Of a stretch of DNA of 16,226 nt, positions 8,078 through 14,980 are shown piece by piece; positions within the stretch are counted from its first letter, which is position 1; every line of letters starts with the position of its first letter. A model generated the notes under the pieces. It was not told where the DNA came from. It was given only the letters and a program-made list of their open reading frames with translations, and ran no database searches. The translations under genes were made by a program, and so were the position numbers. Source of the stretch: DAOQAU01 sp035354275 (GTDB lineage Bacteria; Cyanobacteriota; Vampirovibrionia; Gastranaerophilales; Gastranaerophilaceae); NCBI GenBank assembly GCA_035354275.1, contig DAOQAU010000037.1, positions 1-16,226 on the forward strand. Reading direction: 5' to 3'.

Positions 8078-8770
8078 ATGAAAAAGAAAGAAGAAAAGAA
8101 CTATGCAAGAAGATATGCTCACGAGTACCATTTTTTAAGAGCATTTTTTCAGTTTTTTGCTATTTCGATTTCTTATCCGTATTTTAAAATTTATTATAAC
8201 TTTAAGCCTGAAGGCAGGCAGAATATACCCAAAAGCGGCAGATATATTTTTGCACCAAATCACATTTCAATGTTTGATCCGCTTTTTGTATCGTGCACAA
8301 TTTTGAGACCAATGGTTTATATGGCAAAAAGAGAACTTTTTGAAAAAGGACATAATCTTGAATGGTGGGTCAAAAGGCTTGGGGCATTTTCTGTCAATCG
8401 TGAAAAACCTGAACTGGCAACATTTAAAACCATTAAAGATGTTTTTAAGACAGGTTGGCCGCTTGTTATTTTTCCCGAAGGCGGGATAAAAGATTTTAAG
8501 CGGATTGAAAATGTTTATAAAGGATTTGCTACTATTGCAAAAAACTTTGAAGCCGATATTATTCCTGTTTCAATAGGAGGATTTGAAGGGTATAAGAAAA
8601 AACCTTTTGCGCAGACCGTAAGAGTAAAAGTTTGTCCGCCAATTTCACATAAACAAAGCGAGGAAGAAATTATAAAACAATGGGCAAAACAAATTTGCGA
8701 TGAAACGGGATTTGAAAATCTTGTTGTTACAGGAAACGAAGCAGAAAAAATACCCGAAGCCGTTAGTTAA
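8078..8770 (+). CDS. PlsC-family acyltransferase, second copy
   Basis: A 230-residue paralogue of the preceding gene, started at the ATG six bases after GGAGG (8067-8071). It keeps the catalytic pair in NHISMFD (His62, Asp67), GAFSVNREK, and the acidic FPEG block (132-135), but the usual T-R after FPEG is replaced by G-I, so the acceptor phosphate-binding arginine is missing from its normal place. IIPVSIGG completes the fold. The N-terminal helix (about 20-40) is rich in Phe and Tyr. It may acylate a different lysophospholipid or glycolipid from its neighbour, or work on a different acyl donor; this is inference from the altered block. Its stop is one base from the stop of a convergent gene. 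Confidence 0.85.
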   Translation: MKKKEEKNYARRYAHEYHFLRAFFQFFAISISYPYFKIYYNFKPEGRQNIPKSGRYIFAPNHISMFDPLFVSCTILRPMVYMAKRELFEKGHNLEWWVKRLGAFSVNREKPELATFKTIKDVFKTGWPLVIFPEGGIKDFKRIENVYKGFATIAKNFEADIIPVSIGGFEGYKKKPFAQTVRVKVCPPISHKQSEEEIIKQWAKQICDETGFENLVVTGNEAEKIPEAVS

Positions 8771-8771
8771 A

Positions 8772-9266
8772 TCATATTTTTATTGAATTTTTCGGGTATA
8801 TATTTTGTCCTTTAAAGTTTTGAAAAACAGGTTTAATTTTATTATTTGAAATATTAGTAATTTGTTTTGAAATGGATTTTTTTCGATTTTTTAAATAGAT
8901 GTGTTTTCCGACTTTTTCCGCTGCCCAAGGAAAAAATTGGCTGGAAAAAAATTGAAGTCCTGCTCCAAGTACAATAAAAGGAATCATTTCTTTTATTTTA
9001 AGTTTTTCTCCTGAAACTAATGCCCCGACAGCAAGACCTTCAAGCATGCCTGTTAAGAAACCACGTAATCCTTCTCCTTTTTTTAATTCTTTAGCGTTAC
9101 CTGTCGCTTTTGCCTGGGTATAGGCAGGGATTAAGTAAGTAGGGTATTCAGGTGCGTGAACCATAAGTAATCCGAGAATGTTTCGTTTCCACTTCCAGTT
9201 TTCCCTCATTCCGAAAAATTCAAAAAAGATTCTCTTAAGATTTTTAGTTTGTTCTGTATTTACCAT
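8772..9266 (-). CDS. Hypothetical small membrane-associated protein with C-terminal FKG motif
   Basis: A 164-residue protein I do not recognise. The N-terminal 35 residues are aromatic and basic (FFEFFGM, WKWKR), probably an amphipathic helix. Hydrophobic stretches near 68-84 and 94-112, the latter ending in FFSSQFFPW, could be two membrane helices with a short lysine-rich turn. The last 40 residues are polar, basic and Asn-rich and contain NFKGQN (150-155). No strong ribosome binding site precedes the ATG at 9266 (only a GGG nearby), so the start is less certain than for neighbours. It converges on the second plsC gene with one base between stop codons. It stands alone on its strand and the context gives no functional hint. 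Confidence 0.65.
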   Translation of the reverse strand: MVNTEQTKNLKRIFFEFFGMRENWKWKRNILGLLMVHAPEYPTYLIPAYTQAKATGNAKELKKGEGLRGFLTGMLEGLAVGALVSGEKLKIKEMIPFIVLGAGLQFFSSQFFPWAAEKVGKHIYLKNRKKSISKQITNISNNKIKPVFQNFKGQNIYPKNSIKI

Positions 9267-9438
9267 GTTTTAACCCAATTTATGATAGTATTTTAAAAAT
9301 CGAAGATAAAAAAATATGCTATTTTTTTTAAAAATTTTAAAAAAAAATTAACATTACTATACATAATTAATTATTTTTTATGGCAAATTATTCGGGTTTA
9401 TTGTAAAATTCAGGAATAATTAAAAAAGGGGATATTAT
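9267..9438. promoter_or_regulatory. Very AT-rich divergent intergenic region with candidate ssb -10 box
   Basis: This gap separates two divergent genes and is almost entirely A and T, with long A-runs and T-runs around 9310-9350 that would be intrinsically bent. For the forward operon the best -10 candidate is TAAAAT at 9404-9409, with TGGCAA 17 bases upstream as a poor -35. A clear ribosome binding site, AAGGGGA, precedes the ATG at 9439. I see no convincing promoter for the minus-strand gene and no RNA gene. Confidence 0.35.
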
Positions 9439-9765
9439 ATGAATACAGCAGTAATTGTCGGCAGAGCAGGGCAAGATCCTGAAATTAAATATTTTGAATC
9501 AGGAAAAGTTAAAACCACTTTTTCTTTAGCGGTAAACCGATGGGATAATAAAACCAAATCAGAAGTTACCGACTGGTTTAATATCGATGTGTGGGATAAA
9601 CAAGCTGAATTTGCGGGTGAATATGTTAAAAAAGGCCGCTTGGTTGCAATAGACGGCAGAATTGCTGCAAACAAATGGACTGACGCTTCAGGAGCTCAAA
9701 AGGAACGGTTTAACATTATTGCAAATAATGTAAGGTTATTAGGTTCAAAACGAGACGAAAATTAA
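9439..9765 (+). CDS. ssb: Single-stranded DNA-binding protein, short form
   Basis: Binds single-stranded DNA during replication, repair and recombination. The 108 residues are one OB-fold domain: MNTAVIVGRAGQDPEIKYFESGK at the start, SLAVNRWDNK (29-38), TDWFNIDVWDKQAE (44-57), YVKKGRLVAIDGRI (62-75), then AANNVRLLG near the end. Trp35, Trp46 and Trp52 are in positions that stack on DNA bases in the family. It stops about four residues after the last strand, so the flexible linker and acidic C-terminal tip that recruits partner proteins in most bacteria are absent; short SSBs are known in cyanobacteria. It is the first gene of an apparent operon, with a sugar-acid kinase only 3 bases downstream. 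It could be a second SSB rather than the main replicative one. Confidence 0.9.
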   Translation: MNTAVIVGRAGQDPEIKYFESGKVKTTFSLAVNRWDNKTKSEVTDWFNIDVWDKQAEFAGEYVKKGRLVAIDGRIAANKWTDASGAQKERFNIIANNVRLLGSKRDEN

Positions 9766-9768
9766 TTT

Positions 9769-10842
9769 ATGATTATTTCTAATTTAATAGGAATTATTGC
9801 AGACGATCTTACAGGCGCAAATGATACTGCGTTACAGTTTCATTTAAGGGGCGCAAATACTCAGATTGTGCTTGATTATGAAGCTTTTTTGCAGAATATA
9901 AAAAATACACAAGTTTGGGCAATTGCCACTGAAACAAGAAATTTGCCGGTAGATGTCGCTTATGAAAAAGTAAAAGAAGTTACAAAAGCCTGTATTGAAA
10001 AATTAAACTTAGAATTTTTCTATAAAAAAGTTGATTCTACAATCCGCGGAAATATTGCGGCAGAAACCCTTGCTATGCTTGATGTCTTGGAATGGGATGC
10101 GGCAATTATTGTTCCTGCGTTTCCTGCAGAAGGCAGAACAACAGTAGGCGGCTACCATCTTTTAAAAGGAATTCCTGTTGAAAGAACGGAAGTCGCAAGA
10201 GATGTTCATTCTCCCATTTTTGAATCTCATATCCCGACGCTTTTAAAAAGTCAGTTGCCTGTTGAAAAAAAAGATTTGGTCGGCTTAATTGAGCTTTCAA
10301 CTATTATGAAAGGCGCAGGTCCTATCCTTATTAAACTTAATGAATTGATAAAACAAGGTAAAAAGCTTATAGTGGCAGATGCTGTTTCCATAACAGATAT
10401 TGAGCAAATTGTACTTTCAATAAATAAATCCGATTATAATATTTTGCCTGCCGGCTCTGCCGCTTGTGCTCAAGTTTTGGGAAATGTTTGGCTTCCTGAG
10501 CTTAAAAATCAACATATTACAAAAACCATTCCGGAGCTTCCAAAGCTTATAATTTCNNNNNNNNNNNNNNNNNNNNNNNNNNNNNNNNNNNNNNNNNNNN
10601 NNNNNNNNNNNNNNNNNNNNNNNNNNNNNNNNNNNNNNNNNNNNNNNNNNNNNNNNGGTGAAACTTCTTATAAGTGCTGTCGAGCTATAGACTCACTCCA
10701 GCTTCAGCTAGTGGATGAAGTTGCACCTTCGATTGCTCTTTCCATTGACCATAAAGCCCAGTGGATAGTAACAAAATCCGGCAATTTGGGCAATTCTAAT
10801 ACTCTTATTGATATCGTAAATTATTTTGAACAACATGAATAA
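9769..10842 (+). CDS. DUF1537 four-carbon acid sugar kinase (threonate/erythronate kinase type), interrupted by assembly gap
   Basis: Kinase of the family that phosphorylates the 4-hydroxyl of D-threonate, D-erythronate, L-threonate or 3-oxo-tetronates with ATP. Before the gap (residues 1-262): IADDLTGANDTA (10-21), KKVDSTIRGN (86-95), VPAFPAEGRTTVGGYHL (115-131) and ARDVHSP (143-149), all diagnostic of the N-terminal substrate domain. After it (61 residues): GETS, an ATP-binding turn, and TKSGNLG, from the C-terminal nucleotide domain. The 100 N are a placeholder. Family members run to roughly 400-430 residues, so about 80-100 residues are missing and the apparent frame continuity is chance. 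The gene starts 3 bases after ssb with only a weak ribosome binding site, and its end overlaps the PdxA-family gene that would use its product. Exact substrate undecided. Confidence 0.88.
   Translation: MIISNLIGIIADDLTGANDTALQFHLRGANTQIVLDYEAFLQNIKNTQVWAIATETRNLPVDVAYEKVKEVTKACIEKLNLEFFYKKVDSTIRGNIAAETLAMLDVLEWDAAIIVPAFPAEGRTTVGGYHLLKGIPVERTEVARDVHSPIFESHIPTLLKSQLPVEKKDLVGLIELSTIMKGAGPILIKLNELIKQGKKLIVADAVSITDIEQIVLSINKSDYNILPAGSAACAQVLGNVWLPELKNQHITKTIPELPKLIIXXXXXXXXXXXXXXXXXXXXXXXXXXXXXXXXXXGETSYKCCRAIDSLQLQLVDEVAPSIALSIDHKAQWIVTKSGNLGNSNTLIDIVNYFEQHE
10557..10656. other. Assembly gap of 100 N
   Basis: One hundred consecutive N inside the acid sugar kinase gene. The round number indicates a scaffolding placeholder of unknown true length, not sequence of known size. 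Homology of both flanks to one protein family implies that about 250-300 bases are really missing. Confidence 0.98.
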
Positions 10843-11776
10843 ACAAAAAAAAATAGCTATTACAACAGGTGATGCAAACGGTATTGGGGCTGAAATTACC
10901 ATAAAAGCACTCAATAAACTTGATTTGCCAATTGAAAATGTTGTTTTGATTTCAAATTCAAAAATTTTAAATTTTTATGGGAAGTTGAAGAAAAAATATC
11001 CTGTTATTGAAATAGATTTTGACATGAAAAATCTTTTAGCCGGAAAACCTACCGCACAAAGCGGCGATTTTGCCTTCAGGGCTTTAAAAAAAGCCTGCCA
11101 AATGGTAAAAAATAAACAAATTGATGCTATTGTCACCGCTCCTGTTTCAAAAGAAACAATGCATCTAGCGGGGCACAAATTTAGCGGTCAGACAGAAGTG
11201 CTGCAAAAGTTTTTGGCACAAAAAGGGCAATCTGCACAGATGCTTTTTGTCGCAGAGGATTTTCGTGTTTTGCTTTTGACAAGACACTTGCCGCTTAGGG
11301 AAGTTAGCATCGATAAAAAAGATTTTATTAAAAAAATAAAAATTTTAGATGAATTTTTTAAATCAAAATTAAAAATTCGCGCCCCAAAATTTGGGCTTTG
11401 TGCTTTTAATCCACATGCCGGCGAGGGCGGAATTTTGGGGCGCGAAGAAATAGAGATTCTTTTGCCAGCGGTTAAAGCTTTAAGAAAGCAAGGGGTTGAC
11501 ATTACAGAACCGCTTCCTGCTGATACGCTTTTTGTCAAAGCCGCAAAGGCTTACTTGAACCGCAAAAAAAATCCTTACGATTGTTATATTGCAAATTATC
11601 ATGATCAGGGGTTAATCCCCATTAAAGCATTGGCATTTGAAAAAACGGTGAATATGACAATAGGGCTTGATGTTATAAGAACTTCTCCATCTCATGGAAC
11701 CGCTTTTGATATTGCAGGCAAAAATCTTGCCGACGAATCGAGTATGACTGAAGCTATAAAGCAGGCATTAATTTAA
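10835..11776 (+). CDS. pdxA: PdxA-family dehydrogenase, probably D-threonate/D-erythronate 4-phosphate dehydrogenase (PdxA2 type)
   Basis: NAD-dependent oxidative decarboxylase. Family members act on 4-phosphohydroxythreonine in vitamin B6 synthesis or, when paired with DUF1537 kinases, on four-carbon sugar acid phosphates to give dihydroxyacetone phosphate; the neighbour favours the second. The ATG at 10835 overlaps the kinase stop by 8 bases; a TTG at 10826 would add three residues. The 313 residues show all three metal-binding histidines: His151 in TRHLPL, His194 in FNPHAGEGG, His256 in YHDQGL. Other blocks are GDANGIGAE (12-20), TAPVSKET (101-108) and RTSPSHGTAFDIAGK (282-296). Two substrate-pocket positions differ from the biosynthetic consensus: GQTE replaces GHTE (Gln119), and SPSHGTA replaces SPDHGTA (Ser286), consistent with a different substrate. 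Its stop overlaps the convergent helix-turn-helix gene by 4 bases. Confidence 0.88.
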   Translation: MNKQKKIAITTGDANGIGAEITIKALNKLDLPIENVVLISNSKILNFYGKLKKKYPVIEIDFDMKNLLAGKPTAQSGDFAFRALKKACQMVKNKQIDAIVTAPVSKETMHLAGHKFSGQTEVLQKFLAQKGQSAQMLFVAEDFRVLLLTRHLPLREVSIDKKDFIKKIKILDEFFKSKLKIRAPKFGLCAFNPHAGEGGILGREEIEILLPAVKALRKQGVDITEPLPADTLFVKAAKAYLNRKKNPYDCYIANYHDQGLIPIKALAFEKTVNMTIGLDVIRTSPSHGTAFDIAGKNLADESSMTEAIKQALI

Positions 11777-12096
11777 TATTGAAAAAATCTGTCAAAATCT
11801 ACATCATCAAAACTGCATAAAAGTTGAAAAACATCATCGTCTTCATCCATTCGTTGAAAATTATACTCGTTAAAAAGCCAGTATTTTGGGTTTATTCCTT
11901 TGGATAGAACAATTTCTTTTTCCCTTAAGATACAAAGTTTTTTCTTTACTGTTTCAACCGGCAGTTGAACGAGTTTTGAAAGTTCGACAGCTGTAATCCC
12001 CTTTTCTGAAGCATATTTTTCAGGGGTCAAAAACATTAATTCCAGCCCGACTTTTTTTAATTCTTTATCTTCATGCTCAATGTCATATTCGTACAT
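11773..12096 (-). CDS. Small winged-helix/helix-turn-helix protein
   Basis: A 107-residue protein whose centre (about 33-61, KGITAVELSKLVQLPVETV and following) reads as a helix-turn-helix: a short helix, a turn at QLP, then a recognition helix with VKKKLCILREKEIV leading to a possible wing, YWLF. The C-terminal 25 residues are very acidic and aromatic (MDEDDDV, FDDVDFDRFF), which could be a protein-binding tail. It resembles MarR- or replication-initiator-like winged helices but I cannot assign a family. It follows hydF and the aspartase gene on the same strand after 47 bases, and may have its own promoter abutting the ATG. It could regulate the hydrogenase maturation genes; no operator was identified, so this is inference from position. 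Confidence 0.65.
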   Translation of the reverse strand: MYEYDIEHEDKELKKVGLELMFLTPEKYASEKGITAVELSKLVQLPVETVKKKLCILREKEIVLSKGINPKYWLFNEYNFQRMDEDDDVFQLLCSFDDVDFDRFFQY

Positions 12097-12102
12097 TTTT
12101 AT

Positions 12103-12131
12103 ATATTAGCAGTAAGAAGGGCTTTTGTTAT
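12103..12131 (-). promoter_or_regulatory. Candidate extended -10 promoter abutting the helix-turn-helix start codon
   Basis: On the minus strand ATAACA (12131-12126) and TAATAT (12108-12103) are 17 bases apart, with the extended element TG-C before the -10. Six bases then separate the -10 box from the ATG at 12096, so the predicted start of transcription is the A of ATG. There is no ribosome binding site. Confidence 0.5.
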
Positions 12132-12143
12132 CGTATTAACGGA

Positions 12144-13514
12144 TTAAATCTCGTTGATTGCAAGAATATTTTCGGCAGAAATCAGATAATCAAAATCTTC
12201 TTCGCTCATTAAATTTTCTTTCAAAATGTATTCTTTAACTCCTAGATTTGTTTCCTTTATTTTTTCTGAAACCTCAGAAAGCTTGTCATAACCGAGTTTT
12301 GGCAAAAGTGCTGTTAAAATAGCCGTACTTGAATTTACTTTTAGCTTTAAGCCTTCTTCGTTTGCAGTTATCGAATTTATACATTTTTTTGTAAAAATTT
12401 TGTTGGTATTAATGAGCATATTTAAGCTTTCAAGCAGGGTAAAAGCAATAAGCGGCATATTTTGGTTTAATTCAAGCTGCCCCAAAGCACTTGCGTGAGA
12501 AATTATGACGTCATTACCTATTACTTTTAAACCGATTTGAGAAACCATTTCGGGGATAACCGGATTGACTTTGCCAGGCATTATGGATGAGCCGGCTTGT
12601 ACAGCAGGAAGATAGATTTCATCAAAAGCTTCCAGAAGTTTTAAATCACTTACAATTTTAATTAAATTTGATGCGTGTGCTTTTAAAATACCTGATACTT
12701 CGCTGAAAACGTCGGCATTTTGTGTGTTTTCGACAAGATTTTCCGCTCTTGCAAGCCCTAGTGAAGTTAAGTCGCGCAGGGTTTCAACAACTTCAAAAAT
12801 ATATTTTTTAGGAGCCCCGACGCCTGTGCCTATGGCGGTTCCTCCGAGGTTAACTACTCTGAGCCTTTCTTCACATTTATAAATTCGCCACCTGTCGCGC
12901 GAAATAGCTTCAGCGTATGCCGAAAATTCTTTTCCGAGTGTCGTTAAGACTGCCTCGTGCAGTTCGGTGCGGCCGATTTTTACGAGCCCGTAAAAATCGG
13001 CCTCTTTTTTCTGCAGGGCTTCTTGAAGGCTTATTACTGCTTCTTCAAGCGTTCTTATTTTATATATTGCTGCAATTTTAAGCGCGGTAGGGAACGTGTC
13101 GTTTGTTGACTGGAATTTGTTAATGTCGTTAAGCGGTGAGATGATTTCATAATTTCCCTTTTTTTCGCCCATTATTTCAAGTGCTCTGTTTGCGATTACT
13201 TCATTTACGTTCATGTTCAGGGAAGTTCCTGCACCGCCTTGAAAGGCATCGACTTTTATGTACTGGTTTAATTTTCCGTCAGCCATTTCTTCACAGGCTT
13301 GAAAGATTGCTTTTTCTTTTGCGGAGTCGGTTTTTTCTATTGCAAAAGCGGTTTTTATGCAGGCAAGTTTTACAATTCCGTAGGCTTTTATGAAGTCTTC
13401 ATCTATTTTATAGCCTGAGACTGCAAAATTTTCTTCGGCACGTTTTGTGTGGATTCCGCTGTAATCACATTCGGATATTTCAAGTTTTCCAAGTAAGTCG
13501 TGTTCTTCGCGCAT
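12144..13514 (-). CDS. aspA: Aspartate ammonia-lyase (aspartase/fumarase superfamily)
   Basis: Probably cleaves L-aspartate reversibly to fumarate and ammonia in the cytosol. 456 residues, close to the family length of about 470. Signatures: GGAGTSLNMNVNEVIAN, QSTNDTFPTA, KIGRTELHEAVLTTLGKEF, LGGTAIGTGVG, and the flexible catalytic loop GSSIMPGKVNPV with the general-base serine expected at Ser309 and substrate-binding Lys315 and Asn317. The third block reads TELHEAV where classical aspartases have TQLQDAV, so it is not the most typical form, and argininosuccinate-lyase or fumarase activity cannot be fully excluded. The ATG is one base after the hydF stop; AAGGA inside the end of hydF serves as ribosome binding site. 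An aspartase next to HydF recurs in [FeFe]-hydrogenase maturation clusters, as I recall, suggesting that its ammonia matters there. Confidence 0.88.
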   Translation of the reverse strand: MREEHDLLGKLEISECDYSGIHTKRAEENFAVSGYKIDEDFIKAYGIVKLACIKTAFAIEKTDSAKEKAIFQACEEMADGKLNQYIKVDAFQGGAGTSLNMNVNEVIANRALEIMGEKKGNYEIISPLNDINKFQSTNDTFPTALKIAAIYKIRTLEEAVISLQEALQKKEADFYGLVKIGRTELHEAVLTTLGKEFSAYAEAISRDRWRIYKCEERLRVVNLGGTAIGTGVGAPKKYIFEVVETLRDLTSLGLARAENLVENTQNADVFSEVSGILKAHASNLIKIVSDLKLLEAFDEIYLPAVQAGSSIMPGKVNPVIPEMVSQIGLKVIGNDVIISHASALGQLELNQNMPLIAFTLLESLNMLINTNKIFTKKCINSITANEEGLKLKVNSSTAILTALLPKLGYDKLSEVSEKIKETNLGVKEYILKENLMSEEDFDYLISAENILAINEI

Positions 13515-13515
13515 T

Positions 13516-14730
13516 TTATTCCTTTAATTCGTCGTAAATAAGTTTTGCGCTTTTGAAGGGTCCAAGCGCTCTTTCAAATATGCCCAAAGAGTAGGCGATT
13601 GTCAATCCGTAATTTGTAATAGGTATGTCGGCTTGTTTTGCTTTGAAGATTCTTGAAAGGATTTCCCTCCGGTTTGTCATGCATGCGCCGCAGTGGATTA
13701 TTAGGGCGTAATCTTTAATGTTTTCAGGGAAATCATGTCCTGCGTAGTGCTCAAATGTTAGTTTTTTACCGGTATATTGAGTAAGCCAGCGAGGGATTTT
13801 TACCCTGCCGATATCATCGCCAATAGCGTGGTGGGTGCAGGATTCGCAGATTAGAATTTTGTCGCCTGATTTGAGTTTTTCAATAGCCATTGTGCCTTTG
13901 ACAAATTCGTTTAATTCGCCTTTGAATCGGGCAAAAAGTATCGAAAATGAAGTCAAGGGAATACTTTTTGGAACATCGGCAGAAACTTTTAAAAATGCTT
14001 GCGAATCGGTTACTACAATAGCAGGAGGAGTCTTGAGATTGTCCAAAGTTTTTTTTAATTCTCGTTCTTTTGTTACGATTGCGATAGAATCGTTGTCCAG
14101 CAAATCTCTTATGGTCTGAACCTGTGGCAAAATGAGTCTTCCCGCGGGTGCTTCTTTGTCAATCGGGACAACCAATACGGCAACTTCACCGGGCGGGATT
14201 AAGTCGGAAATAATACTTGATTGTGCAAAGAAATTTTCCGGCACGTTTTTGATTATACTTTGTTTTAATTCGTTTAAACCTTCTTTGGTGAGTGCTGAAG
14301 TTTTTATAGGGTTGAAAAGTTGAAAAGTCGATAAGTCGATAAGTTTATTTTCGTCAATTTTGTTTATGACAACAATGAAAGGGGTTTTTCTAATATTAAA
14401 TTCTTCAACCAGTTTTTCTTCAAATTCATCAAATCCTCTTGAATCGCAGATAATAATCGCCAAATCAATTCTGTCGATAACTTTTTTTGTTTTTTCGACG
14501 CGTTGTTTGCCCAGTGCGCCTTCATCGTCTATGCCTGCGGTGTCAACAAAGAGCACAGGGCCGAGCGGCAAAAGTTCCATAGATTTTTCGACAGGGTCTG
14601 TTGTAGTTCCTGCGGTTTCAGAAACTATTGAAATGTCTTGTTCGACAAGTGCGTTTAGAATACTTGATTTGCCGACGTTTCTTTTACCGAAAATTCCTAT
14701 ATGCAAACGCATTGATTTAAGTGCTTTCAT
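13516..14730 (-). CDS. hydF: [FeFe]-hydrogenase H-cluster maturation GTPase HydF
   Basis: Scaffold GTPase on which the two-iron subcluster of [FeFe]-hydrogenase is assembled from HydE and HydG products before transfer to HydA. 404 residues, the family length. The N-terminal GTPase domain has the P-loop GKRNVGKS (15-22), TAGTTTDP switch region, DTAGID, and NKID for guanine recognition. A middle dimerisation domain follows. The C-terminal iron-sulfur domain has the HydF motif CTH (298-300), then 45 residues, then HCGAC (346-350), with Cys298, Cys347 and Cys350 as cluster ligands. AGGAGG lies four bases before the ATG. It leads an operon with aspA (1-base gap). HydE, HydG and the hydrogenase are not in this window, so they must be encoded elsewhere or lie beyond it. 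Confidence 0.96.
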   Translation of the reverse strand: MKALKSMRLHIGIFGKRNVGKSSILNALVEQDISIVSETAGTTTDPVEKSMELLPLGPVLFVDTAGIDDEGALGKQRVEKTKKVIDRIDLAIIICDSRGFDEFEEKLVEEFNIRKTPFIVVINKIDENKLIDLSTFQLFNPIKTSALTKEGLNELKQSIIKNVPENFFAQSSIISDLIPPGEVAVLVVPIDKEAPAGRLILPQVQTIRDLLDNDSIAIVTKERELKKTLDNLKTPPAIVVTDSQAFLKVSADVPKSIPLTSFSILFARFKGELNEFVKGTMAIEKLKSGDKILICESCTHHAIGDDIGRVKIPRWLTQYTGKKLTFEHYAGHDFPENIKDYALIIHCGACMTNRREILSRIFKAKQADIPITNYGLTIAYSLGIFERALGPFKSAKLIYDELKE

Positions 14731-14749
14731 AGTGCCTCCTGTACTGATG

Positions 14750-14755
14750 ATTATA
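14750..14755 (-). promoter_or_regulatory. -10 box of the hydF operon
   Basis: TATAAT on the minus strand, 19 bases before the hydF ATG, with AGGAGG between. The sequence 17-18 bases upstream (GGTTTT or AGGTTT) is not a recognisable -35, so an activator or an alternative element may be needed. No obvious operator palindrome overlaps it. Confidence 0.5.
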
Positions 14756-14829
14756 CTATAAACTTACGGATAAAACCTCTTGATTTTGAGAAATGTCTAT
14801 GATAGTCTAGAAATTGACCGAAATATTGA

Positions 14830-14930
14830 AAAATGAATAAATTCATTTTGGCTGAACAGGTGAATAGTTTACTAAGGTGAATAAGTGAATAGGTTAATAA
14901 GTGAATAAGTTCAAATTGTTGCTTCGCAAC
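14830..14930. repeat. Palindrome, degenerate GTGAATA repeats and a GAA/TTC-loop hairpin
   Basis: This gene-free stretch upstream of hydF contains three kinds of small repeat. A perfect 9 bp inverted repeat, AAAATGAAT / ATTCATTTT with a two-base loop, spans 14830-14849. GTGAATA occurs four times at irregular spacing (starts 14860, 14877, 14885, 14901), with related TTAATAAG units between. GTTGC-TTC-GCAAC at 14918-14930 reads on the minus strand as a stem around GCGAAGC, a sequence known to form an unusually stable DNA mini-hairpin. The rest of 14761-14980 is AT-rich with a short direct repeat of TTCTCAC near 14958; I see no gene in it. Confidence 0.55.
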
Positions 14931-14980
14931 GGAATATAATTAATAAGACTCAAAAACTTCTCACTTCTCACTGGTAAAAT

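Noticed and set aside
11773..14730. Complete [FeFe]-hydrogenase maturation cluster
   Set aside because: Only HydF is present; no radical-SAM HydE or HydG and no hydrogenase subunit is encoded in the window.
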